From NCBI GenBank assembly GCA_023389275.1, contig JAEWEN010000111.1, forward strand, positions 1 to 52,911: DNA of 52,911 bases, given 5' to 3'. Below, piece by piece: positions 34,712-42,986 of this stretch. This DNA is from Bacillota bacterium (GTDB lineage Bacteria; Bacillota; Clostridia; Clostridiales; Caloramatoraceae). The notes below the pieces were generated by a model. It saw only the letters and a list, made by a program, of their open reading frames with translations. It had not been told where the DNA came from and searched no databases. The position numbers were made by a program, and so were the translations under genes. Numbering within the stretch: the first letter of the stretch is position 1; each line of letters starts with the position of its first letter.

Positions 34712-35644
34712 GTGATAAATATAAAAAAAGCAAATATTACAGTTTTTATAATGATATTAATTAATATATTTCTTTCGTTTTCTATAGGAAATTTTGTAAA
34801 AGAGGAAAAAACTCTTATTTTAATATCACAGTTAAGTGTTATTTTACCTTTTCTTGTATATGTTATATTAACTAAGCAAAATTTATTTAAGTTAATAAGA
34901 TTTAAAAAAATAGATTTTGTTACAGCTATATTACTAGTTGTTTTAACATTTTGTATGATACCAGTTTTTATTTTTATAAATTCTATTTCTATGATATACA
35001 CAAATAATGTAATTCAAGATGTTGCTGTAAATTTAGCTGGAGGAAATTTATTAGTTGGACTTTTATTAATGGCTGTAACACCTTCGATTGTTGAAGAAGT
35101 AACCTATAGAGGAATACTTTATAACACATATAAAAAAGCAGGTGTTTTAAAAGGACTTATTATAAGTGCACTGCTATTTGGTGCTATTCATATGAATTTT
35201 AATCAATTTATATATGCAACAATTCTAGGGTTTATAATGGCATTAATTTTAGAGGTAACAGGGTCTATAATCTCTTCTATGATAGTTCATTTTGTATTTA
35301 ATGGATTTAGTGTTGTATTAGTTTATTTAAGTGCTAAGTTAAAGTCTTTTATGTCTTCATATGGAATAGATATAGTAAGTGAGGCATCTACTATTACAGA
35401 TGAAAATATTATAAAGTCAATAATCCAGTTAGCTCCTATGGCTTTAGTTTTTTCTATAATATCATTTTTTATATTTAAATCTATTGCAAAAAGAAATAAT
35501 AAATTAGAATATATAAAATCAATATTTAAAAGGGATAATAAAAATAAAAATGAAAAAGTTTTTGATATATTTATTATTTTATCTATAGTTATTTGTTTCA
35601 TATATGCACTTTGGTTAGAACTTATAATTAAGGGTATACTATAA
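34712..35644 (+). CDS. CPBP-family intramembrane metalloprotease (type II CAAX/Abi)
   Basis: Membrane protein of 310 residues with about eight hydrophobic segments. The three family motifs are complete: EEVTYR (128-133), FGAIH ending at His160, and HFVFN (193-197). The Glu, His and Asn are the proposed catalytic and metal residues. In bacteria such proteins act in bacteriocin self-immunity or protein processing; no substrate is obvious here. The start is GTG 34712 behind AAGGGGGAG, which overlaps the ecsC-like stop, so the two genes form an operon. Confidence 0.85.
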   Translation: MINIKKANITVFIMILINIFLSFSIGNFVKEEKTLILISQLSVILPFLVYVILTKQNLFKLIRFKKIDFVTAILLVVLTFCMIPVFIFINSISMIYTNNVIQDVAVNLAGGNLLVGLLLMAVTPSIVEEVTYRGILYNTYKKAGVLKGLIISALLFGAIHMNFNQFIYATILGFIMALILEVTGSIISSMIVHFVFNGFSVVLVYLSAKLKSFMSSYGIDIVSEASTITDENIIKSIIQLAPMALVFSIISFFIFKSIAKRNNKLEYIKSIFKRDNKNKNEKVFDIFIILSIVICFIYALWLELIIKGIL

Positions 35645-35646
35645 AA

Positions 35647-35685
35647 TAAAAGCAGCTAAATATTAATTTAGTTGCTTTTATTTTT
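35647..35685 (+). terminator. Rho-independent terminator
   Basis: Fifteen base pairs (35647-35661 with 35666-35680, one G-U) around an ATTA loop, then TTTTT. Confidence 0.9.
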
Positions 35686-35744
35686 ACAAATTATACTAAA
35701 AAATAAGGTTAATCAATAAAAAGTGAGAAAAATTTTTTTATATA

Positions 35745-35773
35745 TTGACAAAATTATTTGTGGACCTTATAAT
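35745..35773 (+). promoter_or_regulatory. Consensus sigma-A promoter of the polyamine operon
   Basis: TTGACA (35745-35750), a 17-base spacer and TATAAT (35768-35773): both hexamers are exact consensus. Confidence 0.92.
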
Positions 35774-35776
35774 TTG

Positions 35777-35801
35777 TTTTGTTTAGAATTACTAAACAAA
35801 A
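35777..35801 (+). promoter_or_regulatory. Palindromic operator candidate over the transcription start
   Basis: TTTTGTTTAG (35777-35786) and CTAAACAAAA (35792-35801) are perfect inverted repeats five bases apart. They begin three bases after the -10 element and cover the expected start site. A dimeric helix-turn-helix protein such as the XRE-cupin regulator encoded next could block the promoter here. Confidence 0.7.
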
Positions 35802-35843
35802 AGTTTAATAATAAAAACAAATTAAAATAAAAAAGGTGCAATT

Positions 35844-36383
35844 ATGAATATAGGAGAAAAAATAAAGCAGCTTCGTATAAAAAATGGTTTAACACAGGAG
35901 GAGCTTGCATCTCGTTTAGAGCTTTCTAAGGGATTTATATCTCAAATGGAAAGAGATCTAACTTCTCCATCTATAGCAACCCTTATAGATGTATTAGAAT
36001 GCCTTGGAACAAATATACGAGACTTTTTTAATGAAGCTGTAGAAGAAAAAGTTGTATTTTCATCAGAAGATATTTTTATAAATGAAAATAAAGATCTTAA
36101 AAATGAGATACAATGGATAGTTCCAACGTCACAAAAAAATCAAATGGAGCCTATACTTATATATTTAGATAAGGGAGGAGCTTCAGCTGAACATGATGCC
36201 CATGATGGTGAGGAGTTTGGCTATGTTTTAGAAGGCTCTATATATTTACATATAGGCAATAAAAAGCATAAAGTTAAAAAAGGTGAAACTTTTTATTTTA
36301 AGCCAACTAGTATACATTATATTTCAAATGGAGGAAGCAAAAAAGCCGCTGTGCTTTGGGTATGTACACCTCCAACCTTTTAA
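35844..36383 (+). CDS. XRE-family regulator with C-terminal cupin domain (PuuR-like)
   Basis: Protein of 179 residues. The helix-turn-helix occupies residues 5-60 (LRIKNGLTQEELASRL, SKGFISQMERDLTSPSIATL). A linker leads to a cupin_2 barrel at about 105-175, with AEHDAHDGEEFGYVLEGS and FKPTSIHYISNGG giving the metal- or ligand-binding His and Glu. This layout is shared by PuuR-like regulators that respond to a small molecule. Its place in front of potABCD suggests it represses or tunes polyamine uptake in response to putrescine or spermidine, and its own synthesis through the palindrome upstream. It ends 25 bases before the potA ATG. Confidence 0.85.
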   Translation: MNIGEKIKQLRIKNGLTQEELASRLELSKGFISQMERDLTSPSIATLIDVLECLGTNIRDFFNEAVEEKVVFSSEDIFINENKDLKNEIQWIVPTSQKNQMEPILIYLDKGGASAEHDAHDGEEFGYVLEGSIYLHIGNKKHKVKKGETFYFKPTSIHYISNGGSKKAAVLWVCTPPTF

Positions 36384-36408
36384 TTAATTTATGTGGGAGG
36401 AATCTTTT

Positions 36409-37458
36409 ATGGAATTTGGAGAAAACATTATTGAGTTAAAAAACTTGAAAAAACAATATGGAAATCATGAAGCCTTAAAAGGTGTAAATCTTTATGTTAG
36501 AAAAAATGAATTTATAACCTTATTAGGTCCTTCAGGATGCGGTAAAACTACGACCTTAAGACTTATTGGAGGATTTGAGCTTCCAACTAGTGGACAGATT
36601 TTATTTGAAGGAAAAGATATATCACAGCTTCCTCCACATAAAAGAAATGTAAACACAGTATTTCAAAAGTATGCACTTTTTCCACATTTAAATATTTATG
36701 AAAATATTGCCTTCGGATTAAGACTTAAAAATACAGATGAAGATACTATAGATAAAAAAGTTAAAAATATGCTTCACCTAGTAAATCTAGATGGATTTGA
36801 AAAAAGAGATATAGACTCTTTAAGTGGAGGACAGCAACAAAGAATAGCTATTGCAAGAGCACTTGTAAATGAACCTGAGGTTTTACTTTTAGATGAGCCC
36901 TTAGCTGCACTTGACTTAAAAATAAGAAAAGGAATGCAAACAGAACTTAAAAAAATGCAGCAAAGTCTTGGAATTACTTTTATATTTGTAACACACGACC
37001 AGGAAGAAGCTCTTACAATGTCAGATACAGTAGTTGTTATGAAAGATGGATATATAGAACAAATAGGTACGCCACAAATGATATACAACGAACCTAAAAC
37101 TGCATTTGTTGCTGATTTTATAGGTGAAAGTAATATTATAGATGGAATAATGCACAAAGACTTTTTAGTAGAATTTAAAGGAAAAGAGTTTGAGTGTTTA
37201 GATAAAGGGTTTAAAGAAAAAGAAAATGTAGATGTTGTTATAAGACCAGAGGATATAAAAATCGTAAGCAGTGAAGAGGGAATGCTTAAAGGTATAGTAG
37301 AATCAGTAATATTTAAAGGTGTTCACTACGAAATGATGGTAAATGTATCAGGATATCAATTTATGCTTCACAACACAGATATGGCTGAAGTAGGAACTGA
37401 AATAGGAATAAAAATAGACCCTGATGACATTCATATTATGAAAAAAGGCAGATCATAG
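36409..37458 (+). CDS. potA: Spermidine/putrescine ABC transporter ATP-binding protein
   Basis: ABC ATPase of 349 residues. Walker A GPSGCGKT (40-47), signature LSGGQQQR, Walker B VLLLDEPLAALD and the switch His in FVTHDQEEALTM are all present. The C-terminal TOBE region begins near VDVVIRPEDIKI, as in PotA. It powers polyamine import with the PotB and PotC permeases. The ORF opens at ATG 36391, but that codon lies before the ribosome site GGGAGG (36395-36400), so ATG 36409 is the start. Confidence 0.93.
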   Translation: MEFGENIIELKNLKKQYGNHEALKGVNLYVRKNEFITLLGPSGCGKTTTLRLIGGFELPTSGQILFEGKDISQLPPHKRNVNTVFQKYALFPHLNIYENIAFGLRLKNTDEDTIDKKVKNMLHLVNLDGFEKRDIDSLSGGQQQRIAIARALVNEPEVLLLDEPLAALDLKIRKGMQTELKKMQQSLGITFIFVTHDQEEALTMSDTVVVMKDGYIEQIGTPQMIYNEPKTAFVADFIGESNIIDGIMHKDFLVEFKGKEFECLDKGFKEKENVDVVIRPEDIKIVSSEEGMLKGIVESVIFKGVHYEMMVNVSGYQFMLHNTDMAEVGTEIGIKIDPDDIHIMKKGRS

Positions 37459-37460
37459 CT

Positions 37461-38291
37461 ATGATAAACAAGAAAAAGTTATTAGCAGCGCCTCACATAT
37501 TATGGATGATACTTTTCACTATTATACCAGCGGTTTTAATACTATCATATGGATTTACTTATACAGATGATTCAGGACTACATTTTACATTAGATAATTT
37601 TAAAAGATTTATAGACCCTATTTATTTAAATGTTTTAGGTAGATCAGTATACTTAGCATTTATAAGTACATTAGTGTGTTTAATTCTCGGGTACCCTATG
37701 GCTATGATACTTGCAAAGTCAAAGGTTAAAACAAGAAACATAATGGTGTTACTTCTTATAATACCAATGTGGATGAACTTTTTACTTAGAACATATGCAT
37801 GGATGAATATACTTGAAAAAAGTGGACTTTTAAATAAGTTTTTAAGCTTTTTAGGACTACCGGCACTTGATATTATGTATACAAGTGGAGCTGTTGTACT
37901 TGGAATGGTTTATAACTTTTTACCATTTATGATTCTTCCTATATACACTGTATTATCTAAAATAGATAACAAGCTTATAGAAGCTGCACAGGATTTAGGA
38001 GCTAATAAATCTACTGTTTTTAGAAAAGTAACTTTTCCACTAAGCATACCAGGTGTTATATCAGGTGTAACAATGGTTTTTATGCCAGCTGTAACTACAT
38101 TTGTTATTTCAAGGCTTTTAGGTGGAGGACAATATACACTAATAGGTAACTTAATAGAACAACAATTTTTAACTACCCTTGATTGGAACTTTGGTTCTGC
38201 TATAAGTGTAGTACTGCTTATTGTTATTTTAATAAGTATGGCTATAATGGCTAAATACGATAAAGATAAGGAAGGTGTGGGACTGTGGTAG
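37461..38291 (+). CDS. potB: Spermidine/putrescine ABC transporter permease
   Basis: Permease of 276 residues with six hydrophobic segments. The EAA loop reads EAAQDLGANKSTVFRKVTFP, the contact site for the ATPase. LAPHILW-like start and WMNFLLRTYAW near residue 110 are typical of PotB. The start ATG is two bases after the potA stop, and the stop overlaps the start of the potCD fusion by seven bases. Confidence 0.92.
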   Translation: MINKKKLLAAPHILWMILFTIIPAVLILSYGFTYTDDSGLHFTLDNFKRFIDPIYLNVLGRSVYLAFISTLVCLILGYPMAMILAKSKVKTRNIMVLLLIIPMWMNFLLRTYAWMNILEKSGLLNKFLSFLGLPALDIMYTSGAVVLGMVYNFLPFMILPIYTVLSKIDNKLIEAAQDLGANKSTVFRKVTFPLSIPGVISGVTMVFMPAVTTFVISRLLGGGQYTLIGNLIEQQFLTTLDWNFGSAISVVLLIVILISMAIMAKYDKDKEGVGLW

Positions 38292-40132
38292 GAAAATACT
38301 TAAAAAGAATTTATACCTTTCTAATATATTTATTTTTATATGCACCTATAGCGGTTTTAATAATATATTCATTTAATGAATCTAAATCAAGAGGACACTG
38401 GGGTGGATTTTCCCTAAAGTGGTACTTTGAACTTTTTAATGATCCACAGATAATGAAAGCACTTTACTATACTTTATTAGTTGCAGTATCATCAGCTGTA
38501 GTTTCAACTATAGTAGGTACAGCAGCTGCAATTGGTATACATGCTATGAGGAAAAAAGGCAAAACTGCTGTAATGAACTTAACATATATACCACTACTTA
38601 ATGCTGATATAGTAACAGGTGTTGGACTAATGCTTTTATTTATAGCAATAAATATTCCATTAGGCCTTACAACACTGCTTTTTGCTCATATTACATTTAG
38701 TGTTCCTTATGTAATATTATCTGTACTTCCAAAACTTAGACAAATGGATCCTAATCTTCAAGAAGCAGCACTTGATTTAGGTGCAACTCCTTGGATTGCT
38801 TTTAAACAAGTTGTACTTCCAGAGATTATGCCAGGAATCTTAACAGGAGCACTATTAGCATTTACAATGTCACTTGATGATTTTGTTATAAGTTTCTTTA
38901 CAACAGGTGGAGGAGTTTCAAACCTTTCAATACAAATTTACTCAATGGCAAGAGTAGGAGTAAGTCCTACAATAAATGCTTTATCAACTTTATTATTTGT
39001 AACTGTACTTACATTACTTCTTCTTGTAAATGGTAGAGGCGAGAAAAATATTGAGAAAAAGAAAAAGAAAAAATCAAATCCAAAATCTACAAAAATAAAA
39101 CTAGTAGCAATAGCTACAGCACTAGTTGTAGTTATAGGATATGCTGGGTTTGCATCAAGATCAGATAAAGTAGTTTTAAATGTTTATAACTGGGGAGATT
39201 ATATTGATAAAACAGTTGTAGCTGATTTTGAAAAAGAATATGGAATAAAGGTAAATTATGAAACCTTTGCTACTAATGAGGATATGTACGTTAAAATAAA
39301 ATCAGGTGGAGGAAACTATGATGTTGCTATTCCTTCTGATTATATGATAAATAAAATGGCAAATGAAGGATTACTTCATGAAATAGATATGAAAAATGTA
39401 CCAAACTATAAATATATAGATCCTGTACTTAAAAATCAAAGTTTTGACCCAGAAAACAAATACTCTGTTCCATATACATGGGGAACAGTTGGAATTGTTT
39501 ACAATAAAAAGCTAGTTACCGAAAAAGTAGATAGCTGGGATATTTTATGGGATAAAAAGTATGCTAAAAATATAATGATGCTTGATAGCCAAAGAGAGTC
39601 TATAGGTATTGCACTTCAAAGAAGAGGAAAATCTTTAAATAGTCCTAAGTTAGAAGACCTACAGCAAGCTAAAAAAGACCTTATAGAGCAAAAACCTTTA
39701 GTTTTAGCTTATGTAGTAGATGAAGGTAAAGATAAAATGATTGCAGGAGAAGCTGCAATGATGGTTACATGGGCAGGAGATGCTATGACTATGATGGATC
39801 AAAATGAGGATTTAGGATTTGCTGTTCCAAGCTCTGGAAGTAACATATTCTTTGATTCAATGATTATACCAAAAACATCTAAGCATAAAGAAGAAGCAGA
39901 ACTTTTTATAAACTATATGTGTAGAACAGACGTAGCACTTAAAAATACACTTGAAACAGGATATTCCACTCCTCAACTAGAGTCTAAAGAGAAGCTACCA
40001 GATGAAATAAAAAATAATAAAACTGCTTATCCAGATAAAGCTGTAATAGAAAGATGTGAAGCTTATAAAGATCTTGGGGAAAAAGTAGGACTATATGATA
40101 GAATATGGACAGAAGTAAAAGCAGCTAAATAG
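38285..40132 (+). CDS. potCD: Fused polyamine permease and substrate-binding protein (PotC-PotD)
   Basis: One chain of 615 residues. Residues 1-250 are a PotC permease with EAA motif EAALDLGATPWIAFKQVVLP (160-179). A lysine-rich linker (253-263) is followed by an extra hydrophobic segment (272-290). Residues 297-615 form a PotD-type binding protein, starting VLNVYNWGDYID and including VAIPSDYMINKM and AMMVTWAGDAMTMM. The extra helix returns the chain to the outside, so the receptor is tethered to its transporter instead of being a lipoprotein. The start is GTG 38285. The reading frame is unbroken through the junction, so this is a true fusion. Confidence 0.93.
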   Translation: MVGKYLKRIYTFLIYLFLYAPIAVLIIYSFNESKSRGHWGGFSLKWYFELFNDPQIMKALYYTLLVAVSSAVVSTIVGTAAAIGIHAMRKKGKTAVMNLTYIPLLNADIVTGVGLMLLFIAINIPLGLTTLLFAHITFSVPYVILSVLPKLRQMDPNLQEAALDLGATPWIAFKQVVLPEIMPGILTGALLAFTMSLDDFVISFFTTGGGVSNLSIQIYSMARVGVSPTINALSTLLFVTVLTLLLLVNGRGEKNIEKKKKKKSNPKSTKIKLVAIATALVVVIGYAGFASRSDKVVLNVYNWGDYIDKTVVADFEKEYGIKVNYETFATNEDMYVKIKSGGGNYDVAIPSDYMINKMANEGLLHEIDMKNVPNYKYIDPVLKNQSFDPENKYSVPYTWGTVGIVYNKKLVTEKVDSWDILWDKKYAKNIMMLDSQRESIGIALQRRGKSLNSPKLEDLQQAKKDLIEQKPLVLAYVVDEGKDKMIAGEAAMMVTWAGDAMTMMDQNEDLGFAVPSSGSNIFFDSMIIPKTSKHKEEAELFINYMCRTDVALKNTLETGYSTPQLESKEKLPDEIKNNKTAYPDKAVIERCEAYKDLGEKVGLYDRIWTEVKAAK

Positions 40133-40165
40133 AAAAAAGCGACTAAAATTTAGTCGCTTTTTTTA
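40133..40165. terminator. Bidirectional terminator between potCD and the deacetylase gene
   Basis: AAAAAAGCGACTAAA (40133-40147) is the exact reverse complement of 40149-40163. A-run and T-run flank the stem, so it can end transcription from both sides. Confidence 0.9.
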
Positions 40166-41035
40166 TTTTAAATCATCTAGTGATAAAAATTCATAACCAT
40201 CGGCTTTAAGATCTTTTAAAACAGAGTCTAATGCTTTTGTGTTACTTTCTGAAACAGCATGTAATAGTATTATACATCCATTATGCATACCTTTTTTAAT
40301 CTTTTCTTTTGTTGCCTCTACTGAAGGTTGATTATCTACTTCCCAGTCTTTGTGAGCAAAACTCCAAAATATACTTTTGTAACCTAATTCATTAGTTAAG
40401 TGAAGCGTTTTTTCACTATATTTTCCCATAGGTGGTCTAAAGTATTTTGGCATATCTTTACCTGTTATTTCTTTAAAGGCATTTTCAGTATCTTCAAATT
40501 CAAATTTAAATTTTTCAGCATTATCTGCAACATCAGGCATTGATGGGTGAGTAGATGTATGATTTGCTACTATATGTCCTTCATCTACCATTCTTTTAAT
40601 AAGATCCTTTTCCTTTAATATGTAAGGCTTAGTTACAAAAAAAGCAGCTGGAACATTATTAGCTTTTAAAACATCTAAAATTTCACCTGTAAAACCGTTT
40701 TCATATCCTTCATCAAATGTTAGATAAAGTTTTTTACTAGATGTATCTCCAACATAATAACTTGAGTATTTTTTTAGTAGACCTTGTATTTCACCTGGAA
40801 TTTCAGGAACCTTATTTTCAGGATTAGGTCTATATCCCCAACCTATTTCTTTATTTGATAAAGAAGTATTATTAACTTCAACAGTAGTTTCTTCTGTTTT
40901 TTCACCTTCGTTTTCTAAAGCTTGTTTATTTTCTATACTAACATTAGAAATATTTTTTGCAGTATTTTCTTTATTGCTACATGATGAAAATACTGAGCAA
41001 GTTAATACTAATATAGAAATAATTAATATTTTCAT
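40163..41035 (-). CDS. PdaA-like polysaccharide deacetylase, putative lipoprotein
   Basis: Protein of 290 residues on the minus strand. The N-terminal hydrophobic stretch ends in FSSC with Cys19, a somewhat loose lipobox. After a Glu/Asn-rich linker, the carbohydrate-esterase-4 domain begins at about 100. TFDEGYENG (106-114) is the motif form of PdaA/PdaC enzymes with catalytic Asp108. His159 and His163 of NHTSTHPSM bind metal, and RPPMGKYS (200-207) and AHKDWEVDN follow. PdaA removes acetyl from N-acetylmuramic acid on the way to muramic delta-lactam in spore cortex. GGAGGTA lies before the ATG. It is the only gene on this strand between 19 and 49 kb. Confidence 0.85.
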   Translation of the reverse strand: MKILIISILVLTCSVFSSCSNKENTAKNISNVSIENKQALENEGEKTEETTVEVNNTSLSNKEIGWGYRPNPENKVPEIPGEIQGLLKKYSSYYVGDTSSKKLYLTFDEGYENGFTGEILDVLKANNVPAAFFVTKPYILKEKDLIKRMVDEGHIVANHTSTHPSMPDVADNAEKFKFEFEDTENAFKEITGKDMPKYFRPPMGKYSEKTLHLTNELGYKSIFWSFAHKDWEVDNQPSVEATKEKIKKGMHNGCIILLHAVSESNTKALDSVLKDLKADGYEFLSLDDLK

Positions 41036-41134
41036 GTGTATACCTCCTAAAATCTTTAGTTACTAATTATTATTACTTAAAAATAAAATGGTATACTTAA
41101 TACATATTTATATTTTATAAAATGAGGGAAAAAG

Positions 41135-42838
41135 ATGGTTAAAAAGTTTATTAATGACTTATATTTACTATATAAGAATATAGAAAAGCAAATGGATAAA
41201 AAATTAATAATAGAATTTAAAGAAAAATGGAATATAAAAAATGATATAGGAGACTTTTATGAAACCATAAGTTTAAAAGAAAATAGAAAGAAAAAAGGTA
41301 GGTTTTATACTCCTTTAGACATAGTAGATTATATAAATAAAGGTATTATAAATAATATAAATTTAGAAAACTTTAAAATATTAGATCCATCATGTGGAGG
41401 TGGGTACTTTTTAAAAGATGCTTATTTAAAATTAAGAAATTGTTTAGATAAAAAAGAATATAATAATGAAAATATTGTTAATATGCTATATGGCTATGAT
41501 ATAGACTCTATAGCATGTTTGATTACTAAAATAGAGATTTTTTATGTTTCAGGAGTTTTGCCTAATAATATATATAATAATGATTTTTTATTAGATGAAA
41601 GTAATATAAAATATGATTTTATAATAGGAAACCCACCTTATATAGGACACAAAGTATTAGAAGGTACATATAGAAAATTAATTCAAGAAAAGTATAGTGA
41701 GGTTTTTTATGATAAAGCAGATTTAAGTTATTGTTTTATTAAAAAATCAATAGATTCACTAAAAAGTAGTGGGGAAATGGTGTTTTTCACTTCAAGGTAT
41801 ATACTTGAGTCTTTATATGGAAAAGGTATTAGAGAATATATAATTAAAAATGCTAATATAAAAGATATAATAGATTTTTATGGAGTTAGAGTTGTTAAAG
41901 GAGCTGGAGTAGATAATATTATTATTAAAATAAATAAACATGATACAAATATAAATTATTTTAAATTAAATTTAAATGCAAAGGATAAAGGAAAATTAGT
42001 ATTTTCTGATATAGACTCTAAATCAGAAATATATTCTAAATATATGGTATATAAGAAAAGTGATTTAACTTCTAGTGGATGGAATTTTTTAAGTAAAGTT
42101 GAAAAAGATATAGTTTATAAAATAGAAAGCTTAAGTGAGTTTAATTTAAGTGATATATGTGAAAGTTTTCAAGGTATTATAACAGGATGTGATAAAGCAT
42201 TTATTTTAGAAAATGATATTGATTTAGAAGAAAATATTTTAAAGCCTTGGATAAAAGGAAAACAGGTAAATAAATTTAAAGTAGATTATTCAAATAAAAA
42301 AATTATATATTCTGATATAATTAAAAATGAAAAAGATTATCCCCTTACAATAGCTTATCTTTCAAATTATAAATCTAAGTTATCACTTAGAAGAGAATGT
42401 GTAAAAGGACTAAGAAATTGGTATAACATACAGTGGGGAAGAAAACCTTTGTATTTTGAAGGGAAAAAAATAATATTTCCTTATAAATCAAGTTCAAATA
42501 GATTTTCAATAGATAAGGGAAACTATTTTAGTGCAGATATATATGCATTAAAAATAAAAGAAGATATAAATTATTCTTATGAGTTTTTAGAGTGTATATT
42601 AAACAGTAGTATATATGAGTTTTATATAAAAACAATTGCTAAAAAGCTTGGAGAAAATCTTTATGAATATTATCCTAATAAAATTATGGAAATAAAGGTG
42701 CCAAAGGTTTTACAAGACATTTTAAATATTTATAAAGGCAGGGATACACAAATAGAAGATATAGATAATATACTAAAAGAGTACTTTAAATTAACTGACT
42801 TAGAATATAAAGTAGTAACGTCTTGGTGCAGTAGATAA
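41135..42838 (+). CDS. Solitary DNA adenine methyltransferase (Eco57I/TaqI-type, CamA-like)
   Basis: Protein of 567 residues. GRFYTPLDIVDYI (56-68) precedes motif I DPSCGGGYF (84-92), the S-adenosylmethionine site, and motif IV NPPY (166-169), the N6-adenine catalytic loop. The C-terminal half is a target-recognition region with FQGIITGCDKAFIL (345-358), WYNIQWGRKPLYFEGKKIIF and EYYPNKIMEIKVP. There is no nuclease motif within the protein and no restriction gene beside it, so it looks like an orphan methyltransferase. From memory, several of these blocks closely resemble C. difficile CamA, which methylates CAAAAA and affects sporulation; this needs alignment. Start ATG 41135 follows GAGGGAAAAAG. 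Confidence 0.85.
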   Translation: MVKKFINDLYLLYKNIEKQMDKKLIIEFKEKWNIKNDIGDFYETISLKENRKKKGRFYTPLDIVDYINKGIINNINLENFKILDPSCGGGYFLKDAYLKLRNCLDKKEYNNENIVNMLYGYDIDSIACLITKIEIFYVSGVLPNNIYNNDFLLDESNIKYDFIIGNPPYIGHKVLEGTYRKLIQEKYSEVFYDKADLSYCFIKKSIDSLKSSGEMVFFTSRYILESLYGKGIREYIIKNANIKDIIDFYGVRVVKGAGVDNIIIKINKHDTNINYFKLNLNAKDKGKLVFSDIDSKSEIYSKYMVYKKSDLTSSGWNFLSKVEKDIVYKIESLSEFNLSDICESFQGIITGCDKAFILENDIDLEENILKPWIKGKQVNKFKVDYSNKKIIYSDIIKNEKDYPLTIAYLSNYKSKLSLRRECVKGLRNWYNIQWGRKPLYFEGKKIIFPYKSSSNRFSIDKGNYFSADIYALKIKEDINYSYEFLECILNSSIYEFYIKTIAKKLGENLYEYYPNKIMEIKVPKVLQDILNIYKGRDTQIEDIDNILKEYFKLTDLEYKVVTSWCSR

Positions 42839-42854
42839 GATAAAGGTGTATTTG

Positions 42855-42883
42855 TTTACATTTATACCGAAATAATATATAAT
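42855..42883 (+). promoter_or_regulatory. Sigma-A promoter of trpS
   Basis: TTTACA (42855-42860), a 17-base spacer and TATAAT (42878-42883). Transcription would start near 42890, giving a leader of about 97 bases. Confidence 0.72.
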
Positions 42884-42928
42884 CATAATTGATTATGTAG
42901 AAAATTTTGTTTATAACATAGAATTACC

Positions 42929-42962
42929 GCCTTTCGTAGTTTGTTTTGACGGAGGGCTTTTT
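42929..42962 (+). terminator. Terminator hairpin in the trpS leader (probable attenuator)
   Basis: GCCTTTCGT (42929-42937) pairs with ACGGAGGGC (42949-42957), nine pairs with two G-U, and TTTTT follows (42958-42962). It lies between the trpS promoter and the trpS ribosome site, with no room for another promoter after it, so transcripts must read through it. A conventional T-box (specifier stem and the TGGNACCGCG sequence) is not visible. Only TACCGCC just before the hairpin recalls one. Confidence 0.65.
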
Positions 42963-42986
42963 ATTGTATACATAGGAGGGAAATTA

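Noticed and set aside
33957..35644. EcsC and CPBP genes as parts of the synthase operon or of a bacteriocin-immunity system
   Set aside because: A strong terminator and a separate promoter divide them from the synthase genes, and no bacteriocin or ABC exporter gene lies nearby.
42839..42986. Full T-box riboswitch before trpS
   Set aside because: Only about 97 transcribed bases are available and neither Stem I features nor the TGGNACCGCG sequence can be found. I report only an attenuator-like hairpin.
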